From positions 22,958,222 through 23,022,221 of the forward strand of contig CM067348.1 in assembly GCA_034190875.2 (NCBI GenBank): a stretch of DNA of 64,000 nucleotides, in the 5' to 3' direction. The stretch is from Urechis unicinctus. Lineage: Eukaryota > Annelida > Polychaeta > Xenopneusta > Urechidae. A program made the translations under genes and the position numbers. Below are positions 48,437 through 61,343 of this stretch, in pieces (within the stretch, counting starts at the first letter, position 1; every line of letters begins with the position of its first letter). The notes under the pieces are model-generated. The model had not been told where the DNA came from, made no database searches, and saw only the letters and a program-made list of their open reading frames with translations.

Positions 48437-49745
48437 TTGTCCAAGCCGAGGAATTTTGGTTGTTGCGATATTGAGGCAAGTGGAGGAGCAGTGAGTTCTG
48501 ACTCCTGTTTTGGTTATTGTGATATTGAGACAAGTGGAGGAGCTGTGAAAGCTGACTGCTGATTTGGTTATTGTGATATTGAGACAAGTGGAGGAGCTGT
48601 GAAAGCTGACTGCTGATTTGGTTATTGTGATACTGAGGCAAGTGGAGGAGCAGTGAAAGCTGACTGCTGATTTGGTTATTGTGATATTGAGGCAAGTGGA
48701 GGAGCAGTGAAAGCTGACTGCTGATTTGGTTATTGTGATATTGAGGCAAGTGGAGGAGCAGTGAAAGCTGACTCCTGTTTTGGTGGTTGTGATATTGAGG
48801 CAAGTGGAGGAGAAGTGAGAGCTGACTGCTGTTTTGGTGGTTGTGATATTGAGGCAAGTGGAGGAGAAGTGAGAGCTGACTGCTGTTTTGGTTATTGTGA
48901 TATTGAGGCAAATGAAGGAGAAGTGAAAGCTGACTGCTGTTTTGGTTATTGTGATATTGAGGCAAATGGAGGAGCAGTGAGAGCTGACTGCTGATTTGGT
49001 TATTGTGATATTGAGGCAAGTGGAGGAGCAGTGAAAGCTGACTCCTGATTTGGTTATTGTGATATTGAGGCAAGTGGAGGAGCAGTGAAAGCTGACTGCT
49101 GATTTGGTTATTGTGATATTGAGGCAAGTGGAGGAGCAGTGAAAGCTGACTCCTGTTTTGGTTATTGTGATATTGAGGCAAGTGGAGGAGCAGTGAAAGC
49201 TGACTCCTGTTTTGGTGGTTGTGATATTGAGGCAAGTGGAGGAGAAGTGAAAGCTGACTCCTGTTTTGGTGGTTGTGATATTGAGGCAAGTGGAGGAGAA
49301 GTGAGAGCTGACTCCTGTTTTGGTGGTTGTGATATTGAGGCAAGTGGAGGAGAAGTGAGAGCTGACTCCTGTTTTGGTGGTTGTGATATTGAGGCAAGTG
49401 GAGGAGAAGTGAAAGCTGACTCCTGTTTTGGTTATTGTGATATTGAGGCAAGTGGAGCAGTGAGCTGACTCCCTGTTTTGGTTATTGTGATATTGAGTGG
49501 AGGCTGAGAGCTGACTCCTGTTTTGGTGGACTCCTGTTTTGTTGATATTGAGGCAAGTGGAGTAGAAGTGAGAGCTGACTCCTGTGTTGGTGGTTGTGAT
49601 ATTGAGGCAAGTGGAGGAGCAGTGAAAGCTGACTCCTGTTTTGGTGGTTGTGGTATTGAGGCAAGTGGAGGAGCAATGAAAGCTGACTGTTGATTTGGTT
49701 GTTGTGATATTGAGGCAAGTGAGAGAAGTGAACGCTGACTTTCCA
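48437..49745. repeat. 54-bp minisatellite, about 24 copies
   Basis: Unit: GGTTATTGTGATATTGAGGC, then AAGTGGAGGAGCAGTGAAAG, then CTGACTGCTGATTT. Because 54 is a multiple of three and stops are rare in the unit, it stays open for hundreds of codons in two minus frames (18-residue units such as LPQYHNNQNRSQLSLLLH and STCLNITITKSAVSFHCS) and partly on the plus strand. Copies near 49455-49560 are shortened. No flanking exon or promoter supports translation. Confidence 0.9.
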
Positions 49746-49902
49746 TTGCTGGTACACTTAGTGGAACAGTACATCTGATGGAAAAGTTTAAGTAGAACAG
49801 CTAAAGCTGATCCTCAATGAACCAATCGCTGTTGGGGAATTCAGGTATATTTGTTAGCTTGGTGAAGTGAAATAGTTTGGTCAAATGTATTTTAAGAAGG
49901 CA

Positions 49903-50433
49903 TTATTTTTCCAACGACCTGTGGCTTTGATAAACAGTGTGCCCGTCGGTCACCATTTGAGTTGCACCTCCGATTGGAAAGGAATGTGTGTTGTTTAACT
50001 GTAGTGGAATGTTGCAGAATGACAGACAGGTCTTTAGGGAAGAAATAAAGTGCCCACGGTTTAGGGGGTTGTCAGATTCATCCACGAAAAGCGAAACATG
50101 AATCTGTCCTCGTTTACTGATGTTATTGGACAAAGCTTTAACAGGACAGTAGAGGCTGGTTGATTGAGCAATGATCAGGTTAGGCCCACTGTGTTTAAGA
50201 GGCAAGAATGTTATGAGGAACCCTAAAGAATTTCTTGAAAGTAGTTGAAATTGCACTGCATGAGAGCGGATGTTTGAGAGTACGGCCTCCCAAATCCATA
50301 GAAGAGCATAGTAAGTGAGTAGGAATAGAGCTTTGTACAATGCGTGCTGGTAAGGACATGTGGCACCACATTTCAAAGTCTCATTTCGATCCTTTGTGGA
50401 GGCGGATGAAATTAAAAGGTTTTTCAACACCAA
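49903..50433 (-). pseudogene. Tyrosine-recombinase fragment (DIRS/Crypton-type integrase relative), inactive
   Basis: An intact 176-codon frame resembles the C-terminal catalytic half of eukaryotic transposon tyrosine recombinases: LLTYYALLWIWE, FLPLKHSGPNLIIAQ, YCPVKALSNNISKRG, VSLFVDESDNPLNRGHF and NTHSFPIGGATQMV. In the family the first motif is usually LRxGE and the last HSFRIG. Here both catalytic arginines are replaced (W and P), and the terminal tyrosine region is not seen. I infer a dead remnant. No second element gene is attached. Confidence 0.65.
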
Positions 50434-52989
50434 TCGTAAAGTTATGCTATCTTCTATAAGGAATGCTTTGCCTGAGGGAATTACTGAAGAAGAAAATTGT
50501 AGGTTTGCCTATAGTGGACTTAAGTTCCCTAAGAGTTATTGTGTTTTGTTCATTGAAACTTGAATGTCCTCTGTGTACGAAGTCAACTTACCTTGGGGCA
50601 GCATTGACACGATCCCAAGACAGGCTGTGAGGAAGACCTCAGGCGCCGTACCGTGGGATATTGACCGACGCCCATATGTGGACAACGGTCACGTGGTGTG
50701 GTTATGACCTAGAATGTATAGTAAACTAGCGACAACAATGCCTGAATAGCCCGTGCAAAATACGGATGGCTGCGCCACAATCGCTAGTTTTGGAAGTCGA
50801 AGTTCAATCCTGGTAAATGAAATAAAGAAAGACCGTAGAGATAAAATCATTGACAAAAACTTAGGAATGGTGTCACTTACCTATCATAGGATCATTCAGC
50901 TGAACTAGGAGAGGAAATATGTTCAAGAACAGGAGTGTTAACCACATTTCTTCTGCGATACCATGGCTTTTTAAACAAGCAATAAACATTGGTTGGTAGG
51001 CCTGCTGGGGATACAATACATGCAGATAATAACAGATCATGGCAGTTGTTGTGTCTTGGTAGAATGAAGTACTGTCGTGATCATTTGAATGCGATATAGG
51101 AATATTTATAGCAATAACCTAACCTGCATGCCTTGGTAAAGGGACTAAATGCTTGCAAAATAATGCAAGTTTTTAATTTATATTCCTCCCTGTGCCAGCT
51201 TAAGCGAGCTGTGATGAGGATACCCCATGCTTGTTGAGAATCGTCATTACGGACAAAGTAGGAATGTGAAATACAATAATTACTTACTTCCATATACAAT
51301 ATGCCGGTCAAAGAGAAGAAATTTTAACAATGGATGTGCGCATTCATATAACGTACAATTGTCAACAATGTCACACGTGAACTGCCGCAAGCCCCCTTCC
51401 CTTGATGAGCAGATGAGAGATTCTTCGTCAGCGTCATTCCGACTGGTTCTCTTCGTCTGCGTCATTCAGGCTGGTTCTCTTCGTCAGCGTCATTCCGGCT
51501 GGTTCTCTTCGTCAGCGTCATTCCTGCTGGTACTATTACGATTTATCAGATGGCGTTTACCATCAGAAAGCCCACAAGTCCCTGCTGGTCATAATGTCTA
51601 AATAAGCGTGCTCATTTGAGCTTCACAGTAAATGTGGTATATTTGTCTTAGTTTCCTTAATTATTTACTGCACATAGAGTTTCAGAGCACTTATTGTTGA
51701 ATTTACGCTATTTGAAATAAATTATTATTATTACTACATAGAGACAATAAACAATGAATCAATCTGCATAATTCAATATATAATGAGTACACCAAAATGC
51801 CAGCATGTATTGATGCACTTAGACCTAACATGGCATATTTTAAGAACCGTCTGATGCCTGGCTGAGGGTTAACCAAATGTATACCAAACATTATATTTCT
51901 GGGACCATTAATAGATAACTTAAGATACAATGCCTAGAGATACACGGAGCATCAAAGCAACTATCACAAAGTCCAGGTGAGCAGGTGTAGTGATTACATA
52001 TAATACAGGTAAGTCATATTCATAGTGCTCTCAGATCACCGCGTGTTCTGCAGACACTTCTTCAAACTGCCAAGTACCCCTGATACAAAATTTTGTTTGC
52101 AAAGAACTCATACAAATATCCCTACGAATTATCATTACCATCTACATAAGGTTTCAATCTCTCTGTGATGATCTGTTCAGACAATGTCAGCAGCGAATAA
52201 CGGAGATGAATTTGAAAATGTGACCGAATAAGATGATAGACAAAGCGAGAGAATATAGCTCTGTTATATGCCAGCATCTCAATGACAAGTAAGCTGTTTG
52301 AACAATGACACTGAGTACAAAGCTAGTGAAGCTGCACACTTTGTTATGAAACAATGATGAAACCACACATATTTCATCATGTTGAATCATTTGTGTAAAC
52401 TGCACATTATTAATTATGATATCAGATCCTATAATGATATATAAAATAATGCTTCCTAAAGTATAGTTACTGCATATTACAGTTTCCATAAAAGGTCTTA
52501 TAATTTTTCGTCTAGCAAACTCTGTCTTTAACCATTAATTCAGTTTGACTCAACTTTGCTGTGTTTAGCATTACCCACTCGCTGATGGTGACAATGGAGG
52601 AGACGATGATGTGGGGTTTGTTATGGTGCTAATCCTGCTTATGGTACCAATAATGATGATGGTAACACTAACACCGAAAAATAATTCTTGATTGATTGGC
52701 ATGAGTTGAGTGATCTGCACTAGGAAGCAAGCAATGCAACGACAGATGGTTGTAGATGTTGCCGCAATAGGGGTTGGTGTCGTTCCTGAAGCAAAGGCGC
52801 TGTTTTTTTAATCAGGGCCACGTCGAGGTCGATCTTAGCTAAACCGGGGAAGATGCCTGAAACGCAGGAAAAATCGAAACATGTCATTAGAAACTTTGAA
52901 CTCTTGTGTGGTGACAGAATTGGATAATCTGCGGATCTCGAATTGATGGTAGGGCGATAAATGATGGGTGGTCGCCGGTTGATTATGCA
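50434..52989. other. Unassigned spacer
   Basis: Contains a 28-bp tandem repeat (CGTCAGCGTCATTCCGGCTG type) at about 51420-51540 and otherwise AT-rich sequence without supported genes. Confidence 0.5.
51420..51540. repeat. 28-bp tandem repeat, about 4 copies
   Basis: Repeats of CGTCAGCGTCATTCCGGCTG plus GTTCTCTT with few substitutions. Confidence 0.85.
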
Positions 52990-52997
52990 TTCCGGAG

Positions 52998-53282
52998 CCC
53001 GGGGGGGGGGGGGGCACTTAATGGTATAGAGGTAGTACATATGTGCCGCGCGACGGGGTATGTTTTTTCGGCCTCTTGACTTGTACGACGGGTTTTTTGG
53101 CCTCATACTTGTACGATGGGGTATGTTTTTGAGCTTCAATCTGTACGAGGGGTTATACATTCGCATAATACCTTGTACGACGGGGTATGCTTTTGGCCAT
53201 TTTGACCTTGTACGACGGGTACGGGTTTTCGAGGTCCCGCGGCACACCCCTATCCAGAATAAGGCCAAGTGCCCCCCCCGGG
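52998..53282. mobile_element. 285-bp insertion with G-tract inverted ends and perfect 8-bp target duplication
   Basis: The left end CCCGGGGG(n)CACTTAATGG and the right end CCAAGTGCCCCCCCCGGG are inverted. TTCCGGAG occurs immediately on both sides (52990-52997 and 53283-53290). The interior is 4-5 imperfect copies of a TTGTACGACGGGGTATG-type unit. This is a non-autonomous DNA element carrying an internal tandem repeat. The superfamily is uncertain; the 8-bp duplication is compatible with hAT-like elements. Confidence 0.8.
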
Positions 53283-54241
53283 TTCCGGAGATCCAAGAGG
53301 CGCAAACAGAGCAGCTGTGTGTTCCTTCTACTAACCACAAAATTAAATAATTAGACGAACACATCATATAATAGACTTGGACCGACCAAGGGGATTTATT
53401 ACGTAACTAATTAAGCATTGCATAATCGATTATGATAAAACTTTAATCATAACATTACACAATCAATTACGTAACACTAACTAATATTTACTCATACTTA
53501 ATGACATAACATGATATTAATAATTTTGAATTACGAAATGACAACAAGTAATGAGAAATTCCCCGGAAAGGGTAATAATACGATAAACAACGACATTGAT
53601 AGCATCAATTTGTAAATGGAATGTTGATCAGAAAAGGGTGGGCATGCATGGGTGGGAAAGTTCGTAGTTGCTATTGCTGCTGTCGCTGCTGCTGTAGCGT
53701 GCTGGGCTGCCGTCTTGGAGAGGAAAATAAGCAGGAACCAAAATTCATGACTCTTATACCTGTCGGCGGAGGTGCCGTGCCAAAACGGGACCAGTAATTC
53801 CCCCCAGATGCGACAGGGAAGGATTTCAGTTTGCCTACCCCTCTAGCCCAAGTTGGTTAACCATTCACCCCCAAGAGAATTGCCTAAGTGCGGTCCACAG
53901 GGACATAATTAAGGTTGCCCAGTTCCCAACGTCGTCGAGTGTGGGAACGGCGTGAGAATCCCAGCGCGATCATGTATAGCACAAATGACAGAGGTACGGT
54001 TTGCCGGACGATGAAAGAGGGACCTCTGTGTGGGGATTCAAAACAGGTACATTTAACCCGATTTCATAATAATGAAATAACATCTCGCAACAAACGCTGT
54101 ATGTATGGTGACCTGGAACGACCCGAATTCAAAGCGTGTTATTCAGCCCTCCAATAAAGGCCCCCCGTGGTGAGATAACTGCCTCAGAGACAGGGAAAAG
54201 GCGCACGAGGAAGGCGAACGGAGGAATCGCCAGCGTCGCCT

Positions 54242-54657
54242 GTCGAGACCGTTATGTAAACGCGTCCGGACGTATTTGCGTCACTGTATGAGAAAGCGTC
54301 TGGACGCGCCAGCGTCTTTAAGACAAGGACGGAAAAACGTCTGCCTATATCCGCGTCTTACTCTGCATGGAAGTAAACGACGCAGATGCGTCAAAATCTC
54401 CGGCATTACGTCACAGACTTCCGCTCTCTCGAACCTTTGACCACTACTACTCATTCGCAGGGTTATCGTGCGTCCATAATATGATAGTAGATACAACTAA
54501 GCAACGGTCATGTCGACAGTAAATACAAAACGACACGACATTTTTCACTCCCATGTGGATGGAGGGGCTGTCAATTATAATGCTATATCATTCAGAAGCA
54601 AAAACCTTCAGAAGCAAAAACCTAACCCCCCCCCCACCCCCCCCCCCCCACCCCCCC

Positions 54658-54709
<52 letters not shown>

Positions 54710-55476
54710 TTTGTACTTTATGGATAGTTTGTCTCCGAGCCGTTGGGTTCTCCATGGCATTTATACTATGAGCTGGCCTTGGGACTCTCTGGGGCACAGC
54801 AACAGAACTTGTTGCACAACCTATTGTATGGAATGACGGCCCATGTGTGAGTGTGATTTTATGCAATTTCTAGCCCAGGTACTAGTAGTAACTTCGCCAG
54901 GTTAGTACATAACACAACACATCCAAATTCACCTACACGAAACTAAAGGAAATTGTATCTGTTGATTCTGAACTACATTTGTGGACGCGTTGACGAATTA
55001 CCGAAAACAAAACTTGTTGGGACCATTAGACGTCATTGCGTCCATTTTGATCAAATATAACGCCGAACATGCCCTTGTGAAAATAGAAGATTCTTATGAT
55101 TAGAGACGTCCTTTATTGTACTTGGTAGTGGAAACGGAACAAGAAAGCCACCAAGATCAGCGAAAATACTTGTCATACATCTTTATGAATATTAAAATGA
55201 GTTAATTTGGACATGAATGTATACCTTCCTAAAACGTCGGATTCCTCTTCAATTTTCGCTTGGCGCGCAAAAAGTAAATATCTAGTATCGCAATAGAAAA
55301 TGTTAAGTGGTGCAACAACGCCGGAACTTCAGTTTGCACCGCTCGAGGGTGCTCTTTAATGGCCATGACGCCGATATTTACCGTTTTTCCCAGTTGGTAT
55401 GGGCTGACGGGGATAAGGCAAGACGGAGAGAAAAAGACGCAAATACGTCCGGACGCGTTTACATAACGGTCTCGAC
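54242..55476. mobile_element. 1,235-bp unit bounded by a perfect 41-bp inverted repeat
   Basis: Bases 54242-54282 (GTCGAGACCGTTATGTAAAC then GCGTCCGGACGTATTTGCGTC) are the exact reverse complement of 55436-55476. No coding frame of note is inside; a poly-C tract occupies about 54624-54708. No target duplication was found next to the ends, so the true termini may lie slightly elsewhere. Probably a non-autonomous DNA transposon; a hairpin-forming inverted duplication is the alternative. Confidence 0.65.
54624..54708. repeat. Poly-C tract
   Basis: About 85 bases almost entirely C, with single A interruptions in the first part, inside the 1,235-bp inverted-repeat unit. Confidence 0.95.
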
Positions 55477-56599
55477 TGTAATACCCCCTCTCTGGTTGTC
55501 AGTGTCGGTCTCTAATTACCTTCGACTGCATGCAAGTGTGACCGCCCTATTGATAACATTTTATGCATTGCGTAATATCAATCATAATCAGCGTCGTCCA
55601 CATGTGTACTCATATTATATCTAATGTAATTCATATCATAATAAGTGTCGACAGCCAGTGTGGAGTCATAATCCCCCGACCCTCAAGTATCAAACCTTTT
55701 ATTTATCACAATATCTATATTGACATTTTGATTTATTGGATACGGAATCCATATCGCTACCTGCTTAAAAAAATTAACTCATCGTGCCGTCCCATCCCAA
55801 CAAAGACCAGTCTCGCTCACCATTCCTCATCAGCAAGATTTCAACCATGTTATTCAAGTATTAGTCTGTCACTCCTTCACAGCTTGTGAGCGTCCGTCTC
55901 AGTGGATGGGTTGTGGACGGATACGGTTGAGGCGCACAACGTCCGACCCCCATGATATTTCGTTATATATTACTTAATAACTGACGCTAGTGGACAAGAT
56001 GTGTACCAAATTGTAGTATATTGTTTAATATTTTCCATAATGTGCTGTGCGTCCCTACCTGTTATGCATTATATACCGTACGCATTTCTACGTATATCGT
56101 CTGTCTGTTTCTCTTTCAGAATGACTCGGTTTTTGTTATTTAATTCCTTTATACTATATGGCAACTACACTCTTTTCAGCCTTTTCTCTTTTATAGACAC
56201 TGCCGCACTCGCACAACCTCTTTCCAATCATCGCCCTCTTGCATTATTCTCATCTTCGCCATTTCCGTTCATAACATGAGAAAGCAATGCATGATGGAGA
56301 TCTTGGAACTCTATCGCCAATAGGTGAATACGTATATAATGAGGTTATTTTTTGTGTCTGTTTCATTGGTCAAGAACTAGAACTCTGAATACAGATCCGT
56401 TGATAGCAGTGTCCTAAATGAGAGGAACATTTATCATAAATTTATTTTATAACACAACTACATCTGATATCAGTCAGCATATAAATGGTTGGACCGGATA
56501 AGTATTCATATTGAAAACCATTCACTGCACGTGACTGTCCTATTATGAATCTATAATCAAACACAACGTTTGGTAACATTGTAATGAGGCCACAACATT

Positions 56600-57222
56600 T
56601 TACACCTTCATAACATCATGACGTTTCGTAGGAAGTCGTTGAGCCGTGCTTTGTTCTTTCATTATCTGGGTCATCAACTGCTGCCAACTGCACCCGCGAT
56701 TTTGCGCAAATTGAATCAGCTCATTTTTACCTGCAACAGACGGGACCACAAATAGTAAAAATTCGCAATGCTGATAACTAATGTTTAGGTTAATATCAGT
56801 GCAGTTGATACGGTTGTTAGAACATATTTTTATACTCGGCAAACAGTTTCCATCGGGAAGCCGTATCCAATCAGAGAAATTATCTGTAACTTCGTTTGTC
56901 GTCGCAGTCGTCCATCTGTAGTAACCTCGCGCTAGACAAAACAATACAAAGATACACAAAAAATCACCCGAAACTCATTGGTTGTCAAGAGACAATTTAG
57001 TGTCCTGTTAAAAGCGAATGCCAGAGTAAAAGAAATCTCTTATTTATAATTGACTTGCTCGAGATAAATGACAAATATTTACATTGTAAAGCTTCATCTA
57101 CTGTATGTATACTAGTTTTAATAATACTATAATCATACCTTTTTGCTTGGTACCCGGAACAACTTCTTTGGGTAAGATGATTACTACTCGCTTCTCCACC
57201 TTGCTTGGCTCTGTGTGCAAGG
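56600..57222 (-). CDS. Two exons resembling the second half of a C-type lectin-like domain
   Basis: Exon 57139-57222 (HTEPSKVEKRVVIILPKE, VVPGTKQK; acceptor AATCTAG, donor GTATGA) joins in phase to 56600-56931 (acceptor TTTTGTCTAG). The second exon reads ARGYYRWTTATTNEVTDNFS, DWIRLPDGNCLPSIKICSNN and later ISYQHCEFLL before ending in MKV and a stop. The order W...NW-like...GNC...C...C recalls the distal half of a CTLD, but the canonical WND/EPN motifs are absent. The upstream exon was not found. Divergent lectin or an unrelated secreted domain. Confidence 0.4.
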
Positions 57223-58350
57223 CTAGATTATAAGGCAAATTTCGAGTATTATAATCTGGTATATAGCTAAATAATATGTACAAAAAGTTGTCAAATCAGA
57301 AATATACGTCGTATATTACCTTCATACGTGGTGTTGTAATTTCTGTAATTGCTGATGGTTCAATCGCCCCTGGAACAGTCAATTATTATACCAATGAAGG
57401 CAATACTTTATTTGCAGGTTATATATCAAGGTGAAAATGGTTGATGCATCCTCGTGTTCTTTCCCCATATCACCCACGTGACCATGCGATAACATACTTA
57501 TCGCGATGGCACCTACGCGCGATAATCAAGCACGACGCTGTCTCCTAATAATAATCAGCGTGAACCTATGTTATGTAAGGTATCTGCCTGGGACCTGTAA
57601 ATATGAGAGGTAGTCCCTTGATCCCCCATTCGGCCTCAGCTGCCTGTCATGATGGTTTCAACTATAGGAGATCTTGGAGATTTATCTTTTTTCGACTGCT
57701 TCGATAATTTGTAGTGTGAGACTCCGGTAATCAGAGCGCCACCGACTTCGCCGTTGTTTGATGTTAGCAACACTGTAGAGCAGTAGACACGCTCGCCAGG
57801 TGTTACAGTTTCGCGCCTCAGCATGATTCCGGGGAGATGGGATAATACCGTGACTTCCCAATGAGCGCTACGCAACAAGATTAGCGGCTGGCAAGCAAAT
57901 GACTCTTTGAGAAAACCTTCGTTTTAAGACTTGCAAGGTGTGCGTGATATAAAGAACCTCCGTAGTGTTACCATGCTAGAGCAGTGAGGGACCATCTCAA
58001 GTGAAGTTGTTTCTCGGTGATATATCGAAACGGTTGCAGTTATCGCATGGCAAATTGTGCGTTTGAGGTGATATGGGAAAAAGACCGAGCTTTTTCTCGA
58101 GCTCTGATTGGCTGAGAGTAGGGTGCCATGCAATAAGAACAATGCTATACCAAGGTTCTGGTCTTGTGTTGTCACGTCCCCGCTAGCATAGTCGTCTGTA
58201 CCAGCAGATGACTCCCATGCTGAAACAATAGCATCTGAGTAACAGAGTGATGCAAAGCGAATGGTGTTAAAACATAAAATGAAATGTTGAATATCACTGT
58301 GAGACTTTATTTCACTTCAAAGGTATCAGCTGTTCCTAAACGACTACTAC

Positions 58351-59971
58351 CTCGGTCGAATTCTTTCAAATGGCGTCCAACGGAAGTTAACTCCATGATT
58401 GGCAGAGGGTACTGGTATGTGCCCCGATTTACGGCTTCTGTGTGACCCATGTGGGGGTAAAAGGCTTGTCACTCATTGCCTGAGCATTCTAGCTCGGCGT
58501 ATTTGGTAGATATACGATTTCGTTGTTTGGACGCAGTCAGTAGCTCCGGATTGTCTACGCCTGCCATCTGACACATTTTGTGGATGGAACTCCATCCACG
58601 AACATGATCCATAGACTTCCTGGTATTAGGGAACAATGATACATTGCTTGGGTGAACTCCTGCCTCTGTTCTAGCGTCCGGGTCGGTTAATAAATCCAGG
58701 GCTCCTATGCAGTCCTTGGGGATCAGCACCGGTACCAGGTGGTTCCCCTTACCAGTCTGATACAGAATGGGCATTTCATCCACTTCCCATTCAGCTAGGA
58801 CGCCCAATGCGTCTTTATCGACCCGCCGTTTGTTTTTAGCGTCATGCCACTGTTGTACTTAGAGACGGCTGGGCTCGCCGCCACGCCTTGCGTTTAACAA
58901 GGTGATCCTTGCGCAGGTGGCGTCACACAATAGCACAAACTGCGTTCTGTCAGAGGTGAACGGGTCCATTTCGCTTATAACTCGAATCGCACACTCCCTA
59001 AGGAGAGCTACATCCTCTTCCACGGCCTTCTGCTCAGGCATTCGCAGCTTTTCCTGACGTTGTTTATTGATTTTGTATGCGGTATCGCCAAATATTTTGT
59101 TTTGATTCAGATTAAAAACTTCCAGGAATTTATCTACTTCATGGGCCGCTTCGTCTTGTGCATTACTGAGCAGTGATGCCTTGTATATCTGTCCGGCATT
59201 TCGGAGTGGATAAAATAGTTTATGCTTAACCCCATCTTTCAATTCCTCCATGAGGTCCTCAGGGTCATTCTCAGGGGGTCTTGTTGTGATGTCTGTTATA
59301 GCAGATTCCGCAAGATCAAAATACTCCCTCTTGAAGACATCACCTACTGATATCAAAGAGCTGTTCTGATAAAATGACCGCATCGAGATCAAAAGCTTTG
59401 CAATGAGCCTCATGTCATTCATGCAATTCTTCTTGGTTTCCATTTGCTTGGCCATCTTGCGTTTATTTCGTTGATGCAATGGGTCACCAATTAGACGAAG
59501 AACGTCGTCTGTTTGACATATGATGCCTACTTCGTCTCTCTAGAAGCGTGACAAAATTTCTCACTGAAAATCACCCACGGAATATACTGGAGATCGATTC
59601 CATTACAACTCCAGTTGGAACAACGGCAGTGTCTCCACAGAAGTGTGATCTATGGCGGTGGAAGTGCTGACGTGCATAAAACCCCTTGCACTTGGAGTAG
59701 AGCACGAGAGTATTTGCCGAAGATTTTCGCTGGCATTCATAAGTAGGCTTAGCATTTTGGGTATATTTTCTATTCTCTTCTATAATGCCTCGTTCCATAT
59801 TTGGTTAACCAGTTGGTTTTGATCCTTTTCATCTGCCACCAATATCATTTGAACGTCTTTCTCTTCTTTGTGGCACGTGAGCAGGTGACGTCGTAGCTTT
59901 GTTTGCCATTTCTGACAAAATGGACAGCTTTTTCTTGGTTTTCTGTAAGAAGCTTTATTGCGAACAAACAT
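58351..59971 (-). pseudogene. Crypton-like tyrosine-recombinase gene with three in-frame stops
   Basis: One long frame on the minus strand begins CPFCQKWQTKLRRHLLTCHK (zinc-finger-like). After a frameshift near 59790 it continues with a second finger-like segment (CKGFYARQHFHRHRSHF), then DEVGIICQTDDVLRLIGDPL, LLNARRGGEPSRL, LLTASKQRNRISTKYAELE and FYPHMGHTEAVNRGTYQYPL. The series RGGEPSRL ... HR-like ... HMGH ... Y is the tyrosine-recombinase R-H-R-H-Y pattern of a Crypton-like family common in marine invertebrate genomes. Stops: TAG at 59540-59542, TAA at 58859-58861, TGA at 58469-58471. The usual His of the RHR-ST motif is Asn. Clearly dead; family name is my best judgement. Confidence 0.65.
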
Positions 59972-60540
59972 CAAGCTTTTTCATTTGATTAGGCCGGTAG
60001 GTTGAAGAGGCATTCGAAAAAAAGGGTATTTGAAAAGGAGCAATACTTAAAAATCCGTTACATATATTATGCCAAATTATCTTGAGTTGCAAAGCAAAAG
60101 AGATTGCTGCTTATTAACTAAACGTCATTGAAATGTCTGTGACGAGTGATAGCTCTACCTAAACATGAACCAGTGTATGACTGAATCAGCCGATAAGTGG
60201 AATTATCACTGTTGTGGGACAACAGTGCAAATTTTTGTCAGGTCACGTGCCAAGAGAATGTACAATAATTGTGTTCTCTAACTATTATGTGAATATGCAT
60301 GCATGCATGGAATCGACGCATAAACTGTTCGCCTTACCTTGGGTCTCCTGGGTTTTTAAATTAACTGCTAGGCCGCCTTTTTCTTGGAATTCTTTTCCGC
60401 AGGTCTATCAAAGATAATCTGAAATGATTATATAAAGCATATCAATGGTTTTAATTCTTAATTGTGGAAAAGATTAGCAAAGTATTTCCGATTAGTTTCT
60501 TGTGGGTGGGGGGGGGGGGTGGGGTATAGAGCAAGTTCAC

Positions 60541-61343
<803 letters not shown>

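Noticed and set aside
52720..53367. 215-codon minus-strand frame
   Set aside because: It spans the 285-bp mobile element and its internal tandem repeat; no domain recognised.
54510..54866. Poly-Pro / poly-Gly frames
   Set aside because: Artefacts of the poly-C tract inside the inverted-repeat unit.
57320..57369. Possible 50-bp exon (AIEPSAITEITTPRMK) next to the lectin-like exons
   Set aside because: Its end phase (0) does not fit the next exon at 57222, which needs phase 1.
57636..58175. Two minus-strand frames (80 and 83 codons)
   Set aside because: No recognisable motif, no usable splice sites linking them, and they lie beside a dead transposon gene.
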